Assembly (NCBI GenBank): GCA_022845955.1 | Contig: AP025576.1 | Span: 1,922,001-1,986,000 of the forward strand | Source: Lachnospiraceae bacterium | Lineage (GTDB): Bacteria > Bacillota > Clostridia > Lachnospirales > Lachnospiraceae | Length of the DNA stretch: 64,000 nt | Direction of reading: 5' to 3' | Made by a program: the position numbers and the translations under genes | The notes under the pieces: model-generated | What the model saw: the letters and a program-made list of their open reading frames with translations, nothing else | Databases searched by the model: none | What the model was told of the DNA's origin: nothing | Shown here: one piece after another, positions 53,694-62,821 of the stretch | Layout: each line of letters begins with the position of its first letter | Position numbering within the stretch: position 1 is the first letter of the stretch

Positions 53694-54458
53694 ATGAACG
53701 GGAATTTTCTGGAAATTAAAAAAATGAAAAAGACCTTTGGGGAACTGGAGGTTATCAGGGATATTTCCCTTTCGGTGAAGGAAGGGGAGGTGGTTTCCGT
53801 TATCGGTCCTTCCGGATCCGGGAAGTCCACCTTGCTGCGGTGTGCGACCATGCTGGAAAAAATGGACGGCGGAGAGCTTTCCTATCTGGGCGAGAGGGCG
53901 GCTTACGAGGAAAACGGAAGATGTGTGTATGCCTCCAGGGCTGACCGGAAGCGGATCCACAAATATTTTGGGCTTGTATTCCAGAATTTTAATCTGTTTC
54001 CCCATTATACGGTGTTAAAAAATATTATTGATGCGCCTGTGACCGTGGACGGAATATCCAGGAAGGAAGCGGAGGAACGGGCGGAGAAGCTTTTGGCCCA
54101 GCTGGGGCTTTCCGAAAAGAGGGACGCCTATCCTTATCAGCTTTCCGGCGGGCAGCAGCAGCGGGTTTCCATTGCCAGAGCGCTTGCCCTGCAGCCGAAG
54201 ATCCTGTTTTTTGATGAACCCACCTCCGCGCTGGATCCGGAGCTTACCGGGGAAGTGCTGAAGGTGATCCGTCAGCTGGCCCGGGAACATATGACAATGA
54301 TCATTGTGACCCATGAAATGCAGTTTGCCCGGGAATTGTCGGACCGGATTATCTTTATGGAGCAGGGTGTCATCTGTCAGGAAGGTACACCGGAGGAGCT
54401 TTTTAACTCTCCCAATGCACGGGTTCGTGAGTTTATCGGCCGTGTTATGAACGTATGA
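53694..54458 (+). CDS. Amino acid ABC transporter ATP-binding protein, GlnQ type
   Basis: 254 residues, nine bases after the permease gene. Walker A is GPSGSGKSTLLRC, the Q-loop is VFQNFNLFPHYTVL, the signature is LSGGQQQRVSIARAL, Walker B is LFFDEPTSALDPE, and the switch is VTHEMQFAREL. These are the standard motifs of the GlnQ/HisP group. The segment DADxDGGEL of typical proteins is KMDGGEL here. Confidence 0.95.
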   Translation: MNGNFLEIKKMKKTFGELEVIRDISLSVKEGEVVSVIGPSGSGKSTLLRCATMLEKMDGGELSYLGERAAYEENGRCVYASRADRKRIHKYFGLVFQNFNLFPHYTVLKNIIDAPVTVDGISRKEAEERAEKLLAQLGLSEKRDAYPYQLSGGQQQRVSIARALALQPKILFFDEPTSALDPELTGEVLKVIRQLAREHMTMIIVTHEMQFARELSDRIIFMEQGVICQEGTPEELFNSPNARVREFIGRVMNV

Positions 54459-54543
54459 TTTGTAGGGTTGTGCTTTTTCAGGGGGCTGCCGGCTTATTTT
54501 TTTGGCATTATGTAGAAAATAGGGGGACACCGGACATGTATTC

Positions 54544-54572
54544 TTGATTTCTGAAAAGTGGTGCGCTATACT
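54544..54572 (+). promoter_or_regulatory. Sigma-A type promoter of the pur genes
   Basis: TTGATT, 17 bases, TATACT. Transcription would begin near 54580, which gives a leader of about 126 bases before purC. Confidence 0.75.
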
Positions 54573-54579
54573 TGTTACA

Positions 54580-54691
54580 GCAGCGCCGCTTTTTCTCTGC
54601 GGTATTTGGCCCAAGGGACAAGCGGCGTAGAAAATTACGCAGGATGGCTTTCAACAGCCATCTTTCAAATTTACGGCGCTTTTATAAGCGC
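54580..54691 (+). ncRNA. Structured 5' leader of purC, class unknown
   Basis: The leader can form CGCCGCTT (54584-54591) with AAGCGGCG (54620-54627), GCGTA/TACGC (54625-54640), GATGGCT/AGCCATC (54643-54662) and GCGCTT/AAGCGC (54676-54691) directly before the ribosome site. The first strand can instead pair as AGCGCCG (54582-54588) with CGGCGCT (54674-54680), which excludes the last hairpin and the first helix. Such exclusive pairings are typical of riboswitches or attenuators. It does not match the purine, PRPP or ZTP riboswitch consensus as I remember them. Confidence 0.45.
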
Positions 54692-54705
54692 AGATGGAGG
54701 ATAAA

Positions 54706-55410
54706 ATGGAGAAACTGGACCAGCTTTACGAAGGAAAGGCAAAGAAAGTTTTTAAAACAGATGATCCCGATGTGTTAATTGTGGATTATAAAGATGATGC
54801 CACCGCTTTCAACGGGGAGAAGAAGGGCACCATTGTAGGAAAAGGCGTCATCAATAATAAGATGAGCAACCGTGTGCACCAGCTTCTGGAAGAAAAAGGG
54901 GTTCCTACTCATTATATCCAGGAATTGAGCGACAGAGAAACCGCCGTAAAGAAAGTGGAAATCGTACCTCTTGAAGTGATTATCCGGAATGTGGCAGCAG
55001 GAAGCTTCTCCAAGAGACTTGGTGTGCCGGAGGGAACCCCCTTTGAACAGCCCACCGTGGAATTCAGCTACAAGAATGACGAGCTGGGCGATCCTCTGAT
55101 TAATGATTATTTTGCAGTTGCCCTGAAGCTGGCGACCTGGGAGGAAATTAAAACCATCCAGGATTATGCGTTTAAGGTAAATGATGTTCTGAAGGAGTAT
55201 TTCCTTCAGGCGGGCATCAAGCTGATTGACTTTAAGATTGAATTTGGCCGTTATCACGGACAGATTATCCTTGCAGATGAAATCAGCCCGGATACCTGCC
55301 GTCTGTGGGATGTAAATACCAATGAAAAACTGGATAAGGATCGTTTCCGCCGTGATCTTGGCAATGTGGAAGAAGCCTACAACGAAGTTTTCAAACGTCT
55401 GGGATTATAA
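54706..55410 (+). CDS. purC: Phosphoribosylaminoimidazole-succinocarboxamide synthase (SAICAR synthetase)
   Basis: 234 residues from the ATG at 54706, which follows GGAGG; the ATG twelve bases earlier lies within the ribosome site. It begins with [17 protein letters not shown], followed by [26 protein letters not shown] and the substrate loop [23 protein letters not shown] (read in parts). This is the complete short bacterial form. It joins aspartate to CAIR with ATP in purine synthesis. The next gene, purF, follows after an attenuator-like hairpin. Confidence 0.97.
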   Translation: MEKLDQLYEGKAKKVFKTDDPDVLIVDYKDDATAFNGEKKGTIVGKGVINNKMSNRVHQLLEEKGVPTHYIQELSDRETAVKKVEIVPLEVIIRNVAAGSFSKRLGVPEGTPFEQPTVEFSYKNDELGDPLINDYFAVALKLATWEEIKTIQDYAFKVNDVLKEYFLQAGIKLIDFKIEFGRYHGQIILADEISPDTCRLWDVNTNEKLDKDRFRRDLGNVEEAYNEVFKRLGL

Positions 55411-55447
55411 AACTGCCGACGGGGCGCCTGAAGGAAAAGGGATAGGT

Positions 55448-55473
55448 AAGCCGCGGTATATCCGCGGCTTTCT
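55448..55473 (+). terminator. Attenuator-like hairpin between purC and purF
   Basis: AAGCCGCGG-TATAT-CCGCGGCTT with a short TTTCT tail. It is probably leaky. Confidence 0.55.
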
Positions 55474-55522
55474 GAAATTACGGAGACAGTAACTCGTACA
55501 CAGCACAGAAACGAGGAGGCAT

Positions 55523-56974
55523 ATGACGGAAAAAGGCATCTATGAGCAGGCTGCGTTGACGGACAGGCCCGGAGAAGAATGCGGTGTTTTCGGGATGTAT
55601 GATTTTGACGGCGGCGACGTGGCGGGCAGCATCTACTATGGTCTGCTTGCCCTGCAGCACAGGGGGCAGGAAAGCTGCGGTATAGCGGTAAGCGATACTT
55701 CAGGTCCGAAGGGGAAGGTTCTGAGCGTTAAGGATATGGGGCTGGTAAATGAGGCGTTTAATCCGGATAATCTGGAACGGCTGGAAGGAGACATCGGCGT
55801 CGGCCATGTGCGGTATTCCACAGCAGGCAGCAGTACGCGGGAAAATGCACAGCCTCTTGTTCTAAATTACGTAAAGGGCACTCTGGCGCTGGCGCATAAC
55901 GGAAATCTTGTCAATGCCCCGGAGCTTCGAAGAGAACTGGAATATTCAGGCGCTATTTTCCAGACGACCATAGATTCCGAAGTGATAGCGTATCATATTG
56001 CGCGGGAAAGGCTGCATTCCAAATCGGTTGAGGAAGCGGTGGGCCGGGCAATGGGAAAGCTTAAAGGGGCTTATTCCCTGGTCATCATGTCTCCCCGCAA
56101 GCTTATCGGCGCAAGGGATCCTTACGGGTTCCGTCCGTTATGTATCGGAAAACGGGATAACGCCTATGTGCTGGCTTCGGAAAGCTGTGCTTTGGATACG
56201 CTGGGAGCCTCCTTTATCAGGGATGTGCTGCCCGGCGAGATCGTGACGATTACTCCGGAAAAAGGGATTATCTCGGATACGGGCATGTGTATTCCCTGCA
56301 AGGAGCACGCACGGTGTATCTTTGAGTATATCTATTTTGCGCGTCCCGACAGTTACATTGACGGTGTGAGCGTATACCATGCCAGAGTTCTGGCGGGAAA
56401 ATTCCTGGCAATGGATTCCCCGGCGGAAGCGGATATTGTGGTGGGCGTGCCGGAATCCGGGAACTGCGCGGCGCTTGGATATGCGTCGCAGTCGGGCATT
56501 CCTTACGGCACGGCCTTTGTAAAAAATGCCTATATCGGCCGGACCTTTATCAAGCCGAAGCAGAAGAGCCGGGAAAGCAGCGTCCGGATAAAATTAAATG
56601 CCCTGAAGGAAGTGGTGAATGGGAAAAGGGTCATCATGATCGATGATTCCATCGTACGCGGCACCACCTCGGACAGGATCGTGCATATGCTCCGGGAAGC
56701 CGGAGCGAAGGAAGTGCATATGCGTGTCAGCTCCCCTCCCTTTTTATGGCCCTGCTACTTCGGAACGGATGTGCCGGCCAGAGAGCAGCTGATCGCTTAT
56801 AACCGCAGTGTAGAAGATATCTGTAGAATTATCGGTGCAGATTCTCTGGGATATCTGCGCATGGAGCGTCTGGATGAAATGGTAAACCGGCTGGGTATCT
56901 GCAAAGGCTGTTTCACGGGAACCTACCCTATTGCACCGCCTGAAGAAGATATCCGCGGAGAATTTGATAAATAA
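55523..56974 (+). CDS. purF: Amidophosphoribosyltransferase
   Basis: 483 residues. The N-terminal glutaminase nucleophile is Cys20 in EECGVFGMYD, so the first 19 residues are a propeptide. The PRPP loop is VIMIDDSIVRGTTS. Cysteines at WPCYFGTD and GICKGCF, with the one in CIFEYIYFARPDS, match the four ligands of the B. subtilis-type [4Fe-4S] cluster, so it belongs to the oxygen-sensitive iron-sulfur class. It makes phosphoribosylamine, the committed step of purine synthesis. CGAGGAGG precedes the ATG. Confidence 0.97.
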   Translation: MTEKGIYEQAALTDRPGEECGVFGMYDFDGGDVAGSIYYGLLALQHRGQESCGIAVSDTSGPKGKVLSVKDMGLVNEAFNPDNLERLEGDIGVGHVRYSTAGSSTRENAQPLVLNYVKGTLALAHNGNLVNAPELRRELEYSGAIFQTTIDSEVIAYHIARERLHSKSVEEAVGRAMGKLKGAYSLVIMSPRKLIGARDPYGFRPLCIGKRDNAYVLASESCALDTLGASFIRDVLPGEIVTITPEKGIISDTGMCIPCKEHARCIFEYIYFARPDSYIDGVSVYHARVLAGKFLAMDSPAEADIVVGVPESGNCAALGYASQSGIPYGTAFVKNAYIGRTFIKPKQKSRESSVRIKLNALKEVVNGKRVIMIDDSIVRGTTSDRIVHMLREAGAKEVHMRVSSPPFLWPCYFGTDVPAREQLIAYNRSVEDICRIIGADSLGYLRMERLDEMVNRLGICKGCFTGTYPIAPPEEDIRGEFDK

Positions 56975-57066
56975 AGGAACTGTACAGTCCCATTGCAGTT
57001 ACCCAAACAGCCATTTGCTATGGAAACCGCTGCTAAATAACAACCGAACAAAGGAGTTGCCTGATT

Positions 57067-58506
57067 ATGAGTAACAATACGGACAGATACGTAAGCCCGC
57101 TTTCAGAAAGATATGCCAGTAAGGAAATGCAGTATATATTTTCTCCGGATATGAAGTTTTGTACATGGAGAAAGCTGTGGATAGCTCTGGCGGAAACGGA
57201 AAAAGAACTGGGCCTGCCCATTACGGAGGAACAGATCGAAGAATTAAAGGCCCATTCTACAGATATTAATTATGAAGTGGCAAAAGCAAGAGAAAAAGAG
57301 GTACGCCATGACGTTATGAGCCATGTGTATGCATATGGCGTGCAGTGCCCCAAAGCAAAGGGGATCATCCATCTGGGTGCCACCTCCTGCTACGTGGGGG
57401 ACAATACGGATATCATCGTAATGGCAGAGGCTCTGAAGCTGGTAAAGAAGAAGCTGGTAAACGTTTTATATGAGCTTTCTTCTTTTGCTGATAAATACAA
57501 AGACCTGCCTACGCTGGCCTTTACCCATTTCCAGCCTGCACAGCCTACCACGGTGGGAAAGAGGGCAACCTTATGGATGCAGGAATTTTACCTGGATCTG
57601 GAAGATCTGGATTATGTGCTTTCCACCATGAAGCTTCTTGGATCCAAGGGAACAACAGGAACCCAGGCTTCCTTCCTGGAACTGTTTGACGGCAATATGG
57701 AGAAAGTTAAGGCACTCGATCCCATGATAGCGAAAAAGATGGGATTTCAGTCCTGTTATCCGGTATCCGGGCAGACCTATTCCCGTAAGGTGGATACCAG
57801 AGTCCTGAATGTTCTGGCCGGAATTGCCGCCAGCGCAACCAAAATGTCCAATGATATCCGCCTTCTGCAGCATTTAAAGGAAGTGGAAGAGCCCTTTGAG
57901 AAGAGCCAGATCGGTTCTTCGGCCATGGCTTACAAGAGGAATCCCATGCGCAGCGAACGGATAGCATCCCTTTCCCGTTATGTGATCGCAGATGCACTCA
58001 ATCCGGCTATCACCTCCGCAACCCAGTGGTTTGAAAGAACACTGGACGATTCCGCCAACAAGCGACTGAGCATTCCGGAAGGATTCCTTGCTGTGGACGG
58101 CATTCTGGATCTGTGCCTGAATGTGGTGGATGGGCTTGTGGTATATCCTAAGGTAATTGAGAAGCGCCTTATGAGTGAACTTCCGTTTATGGCTACGGAA
58201 AATATTATGATGGATGCGGTGAAAAAAGGCGGGGATCGTCAGGAACTGCATGAAAGAATCCGTGAGCTTTCCATGGAGGCGGGGAAACGGGTAAAAGTGG
58301 AAGGCCTGGATAACAACCTTCTGGAGCTTATCGCCCGGGAACCCGTCTTTATGACGACTCCCGAGGAACTGGAAAAGACTATGGACCCTTCCCGTTATAT
58401 AGGCTGTGCGCCGGCGCAGGTGGAAGCCTTCCTGAAGGATGTGATTGCCCCGGTTATGGAAGAAAACAAACAACTGCTTGGCGTAAAAGCGGAAATTAAT
58501 GTATAA
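57067..58506 (+). CDS. purB: Adenylosuccinate lyase
   Basis: 479 residues of the fumarase/aspartase superfamily. Signature 1 is THFQPAQPTTVGKRA and signature 3 is GSSAMAYKRNPMRSE; the segment ATSCYVGDN is signature 2. The catalytic Ser lies in GSSAM. It releases fumarate both from SAICAR (product of PurC) and from adenylosuccinate. The ribosome site is AAAGGAG. It follows purF by 92 bases and ends at a terminator. Confidence 0.96.
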   Translation: MSNNTDRYVSPLSERYASKEMQYIFSPDMKFCTWRKLWIALAETEKELGLPITEEQIEELKAHSTDINYEVAKAREKEVRHDVMSHVYAYGVQCPKAKGIIHLGATSCYVGDNTDIIVMAEALKLVKKKLVNVLYELSSFADKYKDLPTLAFTHFQPAQPTTVGKRATLWMQEFYLDLEDLDYVLSTMKLLGSKGTTGTQASFLELFDGNMEKVKALDPMIAKKMGFQSCYPVSGQTYSRKVDTRVLNVLAGIAASATKMSNDIRLLQHLKEVEEPFEKSQIGSSAMAYKRNPMRSERIASLSRYVIADALNPAITSATQWFERTLDDSANKRLSIPEGFLAVDGILDLCLNVVDGLVVYPKVIEKRLMSELPFMATENIMMDAVKKGGDRQELHERIRELSMEAGKRVKVEGLDNNLLELIAREPVFMTTPEELEKTMDPSRYIGCAPAQVEAFLKDVIAPVMEENKQLLGVKAEINV

Positions 58507-58529
58507 GTCCCTGCGTATTATGCAGGATG

Positions 58530-58560
58530 GAAAAAGTTCTGTGAAAGCAGGACTTTTTCT
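58530..58560 (+). terminator. Terminator after purB
   Basis: AAAAAGTTCT against AGGACTTTTT with an 8-base loop, then CTG; the T-run is within the stem. Confidence 0.75.
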
Positions 58561-58573
58561 GCTTTACCGATGA

Positions 58574-58900
58574 ATGCATACCGTGAAACCGGACGGCTGC
58601 CGGGAAAAGAAGGATGAAAGATATGGCATATCAAGAGAATTTGTGGCTGGAAGCAAAGAAAAGCTGCCGTTTGCCTACAGAAGAAATCGGGATGGCAAAG
58701 ATTCTCTGGCTTCCCTGATAAAGCCGCATATAACCCTGGTTTTCCCTATTAAAAGCAGTTACAAAAAAGAGGAGATAGAGACGTTTGCAAAACAGCAGCT
58801 TACGGGTGTTTCTTCCTTTCGCCTTTGCCTGCATGGAGTCTGTAAATACCAGGAAGTTCCTATTAAAGATAGCCGGACCGTACTGTATCCCAGTCATTAA
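58574..58900 (+). pseudogene. Remnant of a 2'-5' RNA ligase-family gene
   Basis: The segment SLASLIKPHITLVFPIKSSYKKEEIE with LHGVCKYQ contains the first HxT motif (HIT) and its surroundings as in the LigT-like family. The frame before it shows no homology, the second HxT motif is missing and the frame stops 31 codons later. A 34-codon frame starting at 58614 overlaps in another phase. I take it as a frameshifted, truncated copy. The rest of 58507-59035 is otherwise empty apart from two terminators. Confidence 0.5.
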
Positions 58901-58970
58901 TCCGGTGCTGTGAGGCAGTGTTGCCTTTATATGCTGTATGGGGAGAGGTTTGAGGGGGCAAGATGCTTGT

Positions 58971-59010
58971 TTAAAGAAAATGCCGGCTTTTCATGAGAGA
59001 AAAGCCGGCA
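58971..59010 (-). terminator. Terminator of the coiled-coil protein gene
   Basis: A perfect 12 bp stem, TGCCGGCTTTTC/GAAAAGCCGGCA, followed on the minus strand by TTTTCTTTAA. Confidence 0.8.
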
Positions 59011-59035
59011 ATCATTTTAGCGGTTTACATGTGTA

Positions 59036-59389
59036 TTATGCGGTATGTTTATTTGTATCACTAATATGTTTTTCCAGTATGTTATGTACACGTTCGACTT
59101 CATCAAGGATTAACCTGTCGCTACGATACAGCAATTTTATATCTGCCTTCATATCAACAATATCTTTCTTCATGCCATGAATGTCCTGTTTCATGCCGTC
59201 AATATCCTGCTTCATGCCGTCAATATCCTGCTTCATGCCGTCAATATCCTGCTTCATGCCGCCAATATCCTGCTTCATGCCGTCAATATCCTGCTTCATG
59301 CCATGAATCTCCTGATGAATGCCTTTGATATCCTGTTGCACATCGGAAAATTTATCAATAAGAAAATCCAGTTTTTCATCTACTGTCAT
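59036..59389 (-). CDS. Coiled-coil repeat protein
   Basis: 117 residues. GGAGGAAG stands before its ATG. Residues 31-79 are seven heptads of the type MKQDIDG, an ideal coiled coil with Met/Ile in the core; the flanks (KLDFLIDKFSDVQQDIKGI and ILDEVERVHNILEKHI) continue the helix. There is no signal or membrane segment. Similar proteins occur in Firmicutes without known function. It stands alone, with its own terminator. Confidence 0.75.
   Translation of the reverse strand: MTVDEKLDFLIDKFSDVQQDIKGIHQEIHGMKQDIDGMKQDIGGMKQDIDGMKQDIDGMKQDIDGMKQDIHGMKKDIVDMKADIKLLYRSDRLILDEVERVHNILEKHISDTNKHTA
59153..59299 (-). repeat. 21-base coding tandem repeat in the coiled-coil gene
   Basis: Seven 21-base units encode MKQDIDG, MKQDIGG, three MKQDIDG, MKQDIHG and MKKDIVD. 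The central units are identical or nearly so at the DNA level, so the array can expand or contract by whole heptads. Confidence 0.9.
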
Positions 59390-59613
59390 AAACTCTTCCT
59401 CCTGTCAAAGTTTATTTTCAAATAATAACAAAAGTTTCGTCATAGTCGCTGTGCATTGCCGGATTGTAAAAATATAAACCATTTCCGTCTTTTATGTTAT
59501 CATAAAAGAAAGAGAATGTCTATCTTATTAACGTTATATTTTGGTATCTAATATCGTATACAATATACAAAAGGCGGGTGGATAAACATACTTTCATAAA
59601 AAAGGAGAACTCT

Positions 59614-60417
59614 ATGAAAAATGAATACCTTGCGGAGTACTACCGTAACTACCGCGAAGATGACAGGCTGTCGGCATCAAACCATGGAAGGGTGGAATAT
59701 TTGACAACTATGGAATACATCCACCGTTATCTGGAAAAAGGAATGCGAATTCTGGAAACAGGAGCCGGTACGGGCATATATTCTCTGGCTTTAGCAGCCG
59801 AAGGCTTCCGGGTGGATGCTGTGGAACTGCTTGCGCATAATCTGGAAATTCTTCGTACCAAAATGAAATCCCCCGCAGTGGTAATGAATGGTACCAATAT
59901 CCATACGCATCAGGGAGATGCACAGGATCTTTCCCGCTTTGGGGAAGGCACTTTTGACGGAACCCTGATACTTGGGCCTATGTATCACCTGTACTCGGAG
60001 GAAGAACAGGTAAAGGTGCTTAAGGAGGCATTTCGGGTAACTAAAAAAGGGGGATATATATTTACTGCTTACTGTATGAACGAGCCTACCATGATAGGAG
60101 AACTGTTCCGGCTTGGAAAGGTGGAAGAATACCTGGAAAAGAAAAAGCTGACAGAGGATTTTCATTTACTGTGTGAACCTGAAGATTTGTTTAAGCTGGT
60201 ATGCACTGAGGATATCGAAAGGCTGGATGAAAATGTGGATGCAGAGAGAATTAAGCTGGTAGCTACGGACGGTGCCACAGGCTATATACGTCCGGTCATC
60301 GACAGCATGGATGAAAATACCTTTGCCATATATATGCGCTATCATTTTGCCACCTGTGAACGGAAGGATCTGATAGGAGCAAGCCACCATACGTTGGATA
60401 TTCTGAAAAAAAGATAA
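59614..60417 (+). CDS. Class I SAM-dependent methyltransferase
   Basis: 267 residues from the ATG at 59614, with AAAGGAG upstream. Motif I is ILETGAGTGIYSLALAAEG, motif II is DAVELLAHN, and LGPMYHLYSEEEQVKVLKEA is the post-motif region; the Y in GPMYHL is typical of this UbiE-like group. The substrate is unknown. GTATA-3-TATAC at 59556-59568 upstream could be an operator. Confidence 0.85.
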   Translation: MKNEYLAEYYRNYREDDRLSASNHGRVEYLTTMEYIHRYLEKGMRILETGAGTGIYSLALAAEGFRVDAVELLAHNLEILRTKMKSPAVVMNGTNIHTHQGDAQDLSRFGEGTFDGTLILGPMYHLYSEEEQVKVLKEAFRVTKKGGYIFTAYCMNEPTMIGELFRLGKVEEYLEKKKLTEDFHLLCEPEDLFKLVCTEDIERLDENVDAERIKLVATDGATGYIRPVIDSMDENTFAIYMRYHFATCERKDLIGASHHTLDILKKR

Positions 60418-60497
60418 CGGTACCACACCTTCACAGATTCGAAAACGATAACCCTGTGCATCTCACCGCCCATTTCTGCATCCCGGGCTGTAAGCTG

Positions 60498-60526
60498 TTG
60501 AGAAGAACACGTTTCTGTTCTATACT
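60498..60526 (+). promoter_or_regulatory. Sigma-A type promoter of the hydrolase-LytTR-DUF3021 operon
   Basis: TTGAGA, 17 bases, TATACT, about 23 bases before the hydrolase coding region. Confidence 0.7.
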
Positions 60527-60555
60527 TGCAGCAATGAAAAAACAGGGAGGCGGCT

Positions 60556-61854
60556 ATGGAGGTATATTGGTTTCTTGGTGCTTTTTTTCTCATGGAAGCA
60601 GGGAAAGAAGGGATATTTTTATTAAAAAAAGGGAAGAATCCCCACATCGTATTCGGCTTTTGTTTTGGGGAATTACTGGGGTTCCTCCTTTTTTCGTCTG
60701 TCGGCGGATGGGAATGGAAGAATACGTGGCTGCTTCCGGCAGCGTATCTTTTATGGAATATGGCAGGGGCATGGCTGGATGCAGCCAAAAAAAGAAGGCG
60801 TAAGACAGGAGCAGGCAGGGCTGTGATACGTTTGCTTGTGTTGTCGGTCAGCCTGCTTCCGATCTTTTTGTTCCCTCCCATGAAACCGATTCCGGTAACA
60901 GGCAGCTATGCCTATGAGACGGCAAGCTATACATGGACGGATGAATCCCGGGCGGAAAGCTTCCGCAACGACGGGTCATCAAGGCAGGTGGCGGTTCAGT
61001 TCTGGTATCCGGTAACGGAGAAGGAAGAGACGTTTCCTTTGGTGGTGTTTTCCCATGGCGCCTTTGGCTATAGGATGAGCAATTATTCCGCATATACGGA
61101 GCTGGCCAGCAACGGATATGTGGTATGCAGTGTGGAGCATCCTTACCACGCCCTGTTTTCCCGGTTGGAGGATGGGCAGCTGATAACTGCAGATAAAGAT
61201 TTTATAAGAGATGTATTCCGGATAAATGAGGAAGGCGTTCCGGAAGAGGAGATATTTTCTGTCAACAGACCCTGGATCGCACTTCGGGTGGCGGATTTGC
61301 ATTTTGTGCTGGACCGGATAGGGGAAATCTGCCGCGGGAAATCGCCTGGAACGCCCTTCAGTCTGATAGATACGGAAAGAACCGGACTGATTGGGCATTC
61401 CCTTGGAGGGGCTGCGGCAGTTACCACAGGGCGGGAACGGCCTGAAGTAAAAGCGGTAATTGATCTGGACGGGACCATGCTGGGGGAAGAACTGGACTTT
61501 TCAAATGGAAAATACCGGATGAATGAGGAACCGTATCCGGTTCCCCTGCTCTGCATCGATACAACGGGACATTATGTGGAAGGTTTAAAGTATGGGGATC
61601 AGTATGTGAACCATGCGATATTATCGGAGGCGCGGGATGGGAAGGAAATTCATTTTGACGATGCAGAGCATATGAATTTTACTGACTTACCTCTTTTTTC
61701 CCCTCCTCTTGCATGGCTGCTGGGAACCGGGAAGCGTGATGCCAGGGAATGTATTGAGACAATGAACGGGATTATTCTGGAATACTATGATTATTATCTG
61801 AAGCAGGAAGGGGAAAACAGGCCAAATACGCCGTCGTTTACGGAGAGTGTTTGA
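60556..61854 (+). CDS. Membrane-anchored alpha/beta hydrolase (PAF acetylhydrolase-like)
   Basis: 432 residues. Three or four N-terminal hydrophobic segments (within 1-115) anchor it. The catalytic domain begins near 125: VQFWYPVTEKEETFPLVVFSHGAFG supplies the oxyanion hole region, Ser282 in IGHSLGGAA is the nucleophile, DLDGTM and then AEHMNFTD supply candidate acid and His. This matches the platelet-activating-factor acetylhydrolase/dienelactone-type esterases. The substrate is unknown. GGGAGG stands before the ATG. The next gene's frame overlaps the stop. Confidence 0.85.
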   Translation: MEVYWFLGAFFLMEAGKEGIFLLKKGKNPHIVFGFCFGELLGFLLFSSVGGWEWKNTWLLPAAYLLWNMAGAWLDAAKKRRRKTGAGRAVIRLLVLSVSLLPIFLFPPMKPIPVTGSYAYETASYTWTDESRAESFRNDGSSRQVAVQFWYPVTEKEETFPLVVFSHGAFGYRMSNYSAYTELASNGYVVCSVEHPYHALFSRLEDGQLITADKDFIRDVFRINEEGVPEEEIFSVNRPWIALRVADLHFVLDRIGEICRGKSPGTPFSLIDTERTGLIGHSLGGAAAVTTGRERPEVKAVIDLDGTMLGEELDFSNGKYRMNEEPYPVPLLCIDTTGHYVEGLKYGDQYVNHAILSEARDGKEIHFDDAEHMNFTDLPLFSPPLAWLLGTGKRDARECIETMNGIILEYYDYYLKQEGENRPNTPSFTESV

Positions 61855-61907
61855 CTGACATTGCGGCATATGCCGAAGAAGTCCCGGGAAGGAACAGGCC
61901 GAAGTAT

Positions 61908-62366
61908 ATGAAGGTAATGGTAGAACAAATTGACAGTCAGCAGGAAGAACAGGTGCTGATACGCTGTCACAGAGTTACGGAAACGGTTCGGGACATCCGG
62001 CATTTTATTCTCTCCAGACAGGAAAACCTGGAAGGGTATGAAGCGGGGAAGCTGTACCGGATCCCGCTGCCGGAGATATATTATGCGGAGGCTGTGGATA
62101 ACCGGCTCTTCGTCTATACCAAAGATAAGGTGTATGAGGTGAAAATGAAGCTGTATGCATTTGAAGAGGCTTACAAAAGCAAGCAGTTTTTCCGGTGTTC
62201 CCGGACAGTGGTGGTCAATCTGATGCGGATTGATTCCCTGCGTCCCGCCCTGAACGGACGTCTGTCTGCCAGGCTGCACAACGGGGAGGATATTATCATT
62301 TCCAGAAAATATGTAAACAGTCTGCGGGATATCCTGCGCGGCGGGGAAAGGGGCGGAAATGAGTAA
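61908..62366 (+). CDS. LytTR-domain transcriptional regulator
   Basis: 152 residues from the ATG at 61908; an upstream TTG at 61851 would extend it by 19 residues. The C-terminal 100 residues are a LytTR domain: YRIPLPEIYYAEAVDNRLFVYT, the helix FEEAYKSKQFFRCSRTVVVNL (read in parts), and ISRKYVNSLRDIL. There is no receiver domain. Such short LytTR proteins occur with DUF3021 membrane proteins, which follow here with an eight-base overlap. Confidence 0.88.
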   Translation: MKVMVEQIDSQQEEQVLIRCHRVTETVRDIRHFILSRQENLEGYEAGKLYRIPLPEIYYAEAVDNRLFVYTKDKVYEVKMKLYAFEEAYKSKQFFRCSRTVVVNLMRIDSLRPALNGRLSARLHNGEDIIISRKYVNSLRDILRGGERGGNE

Positions 62367-62796
62367 AAGGGAGTTTATGGAACGGCTGGTAATCAGTTTT
62401 TTTGTGGTGGTAACCTGTGTCAATCTAGCTATGGCATTTCTGGGGATGCGTTACGAACCGGAAATACGGTTTGGCTATCATGCATTTTTGTTTCCTGTTA
62501 TGTACGGGTTCCTGGGAATCCTTCCTTCGGCGGTAACCTACAGCAGGAGAGAGCTTTCGGTAAAACAGATGCTGCTGCGCAAGCTGCTGCAGCTGCTGTT
62601 GCTGGAAGGGATTATGGTAGGTATTGTTTTTTTTGCCGGCAGTACGGCTTGGGAAGTTCTGCTGCCTTTTATGGTTATGATATTGCTCATCAGCATTGCG
62701 GCAGAAGGGGTATTGTGGTTTGTCGCCCGCAGGAAAGCAAAAAGCCTGAATGAAGAACTAAAGCGTTTTCAGATAAGGAAGGAGAAGGAAAATTGA
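62359..62796 (+). CDS. DUF3021-family membrane protein
   Basis: 145 residues with four membrane helices, ending in a basic tail (KRFQIRKEKEN). The pattern FLFPVMYGFLGILPSAVTYSRRELS fits DUF3021, the partner of short LytTR regulators. It may hold the regulator at the membrane or sense the envelope; not shown by the sequence. Confidence 0.82.
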   Translation: MSKREFMERLVISFFVVVTCVNLAMAFLGMRYEPEIRFGYHAFLFPVMYGFLGILPSAVTYSRRELSVKQMLLRKLLQLLLLEGIMVGIVFFAGSTAWEVLLPFMVMILLISIAAEGVLWFVARRKAKSLNEELKRFQIRKEKEN

Positions 62797-62821
62797 GGAA
62801 TATCCCCCATTTTCCTTCTCC
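62781..62821. other. Hairpin at the end of the DUF3021 gene
   Basis: A perfect 13 bp stem GGAGAAGGAAAAT/ATTTTCCTTCTCC overlaps the stop codon. No T-run follows, but it may act as a terminator or stabiliser. In the remaining 62822-63075 I see no gene. Confidence 0.55.

Noticed and set aside
59153..59299. CRISPR-like array
   Set aside because: Contiguous 21-base coding heptads without spacers.
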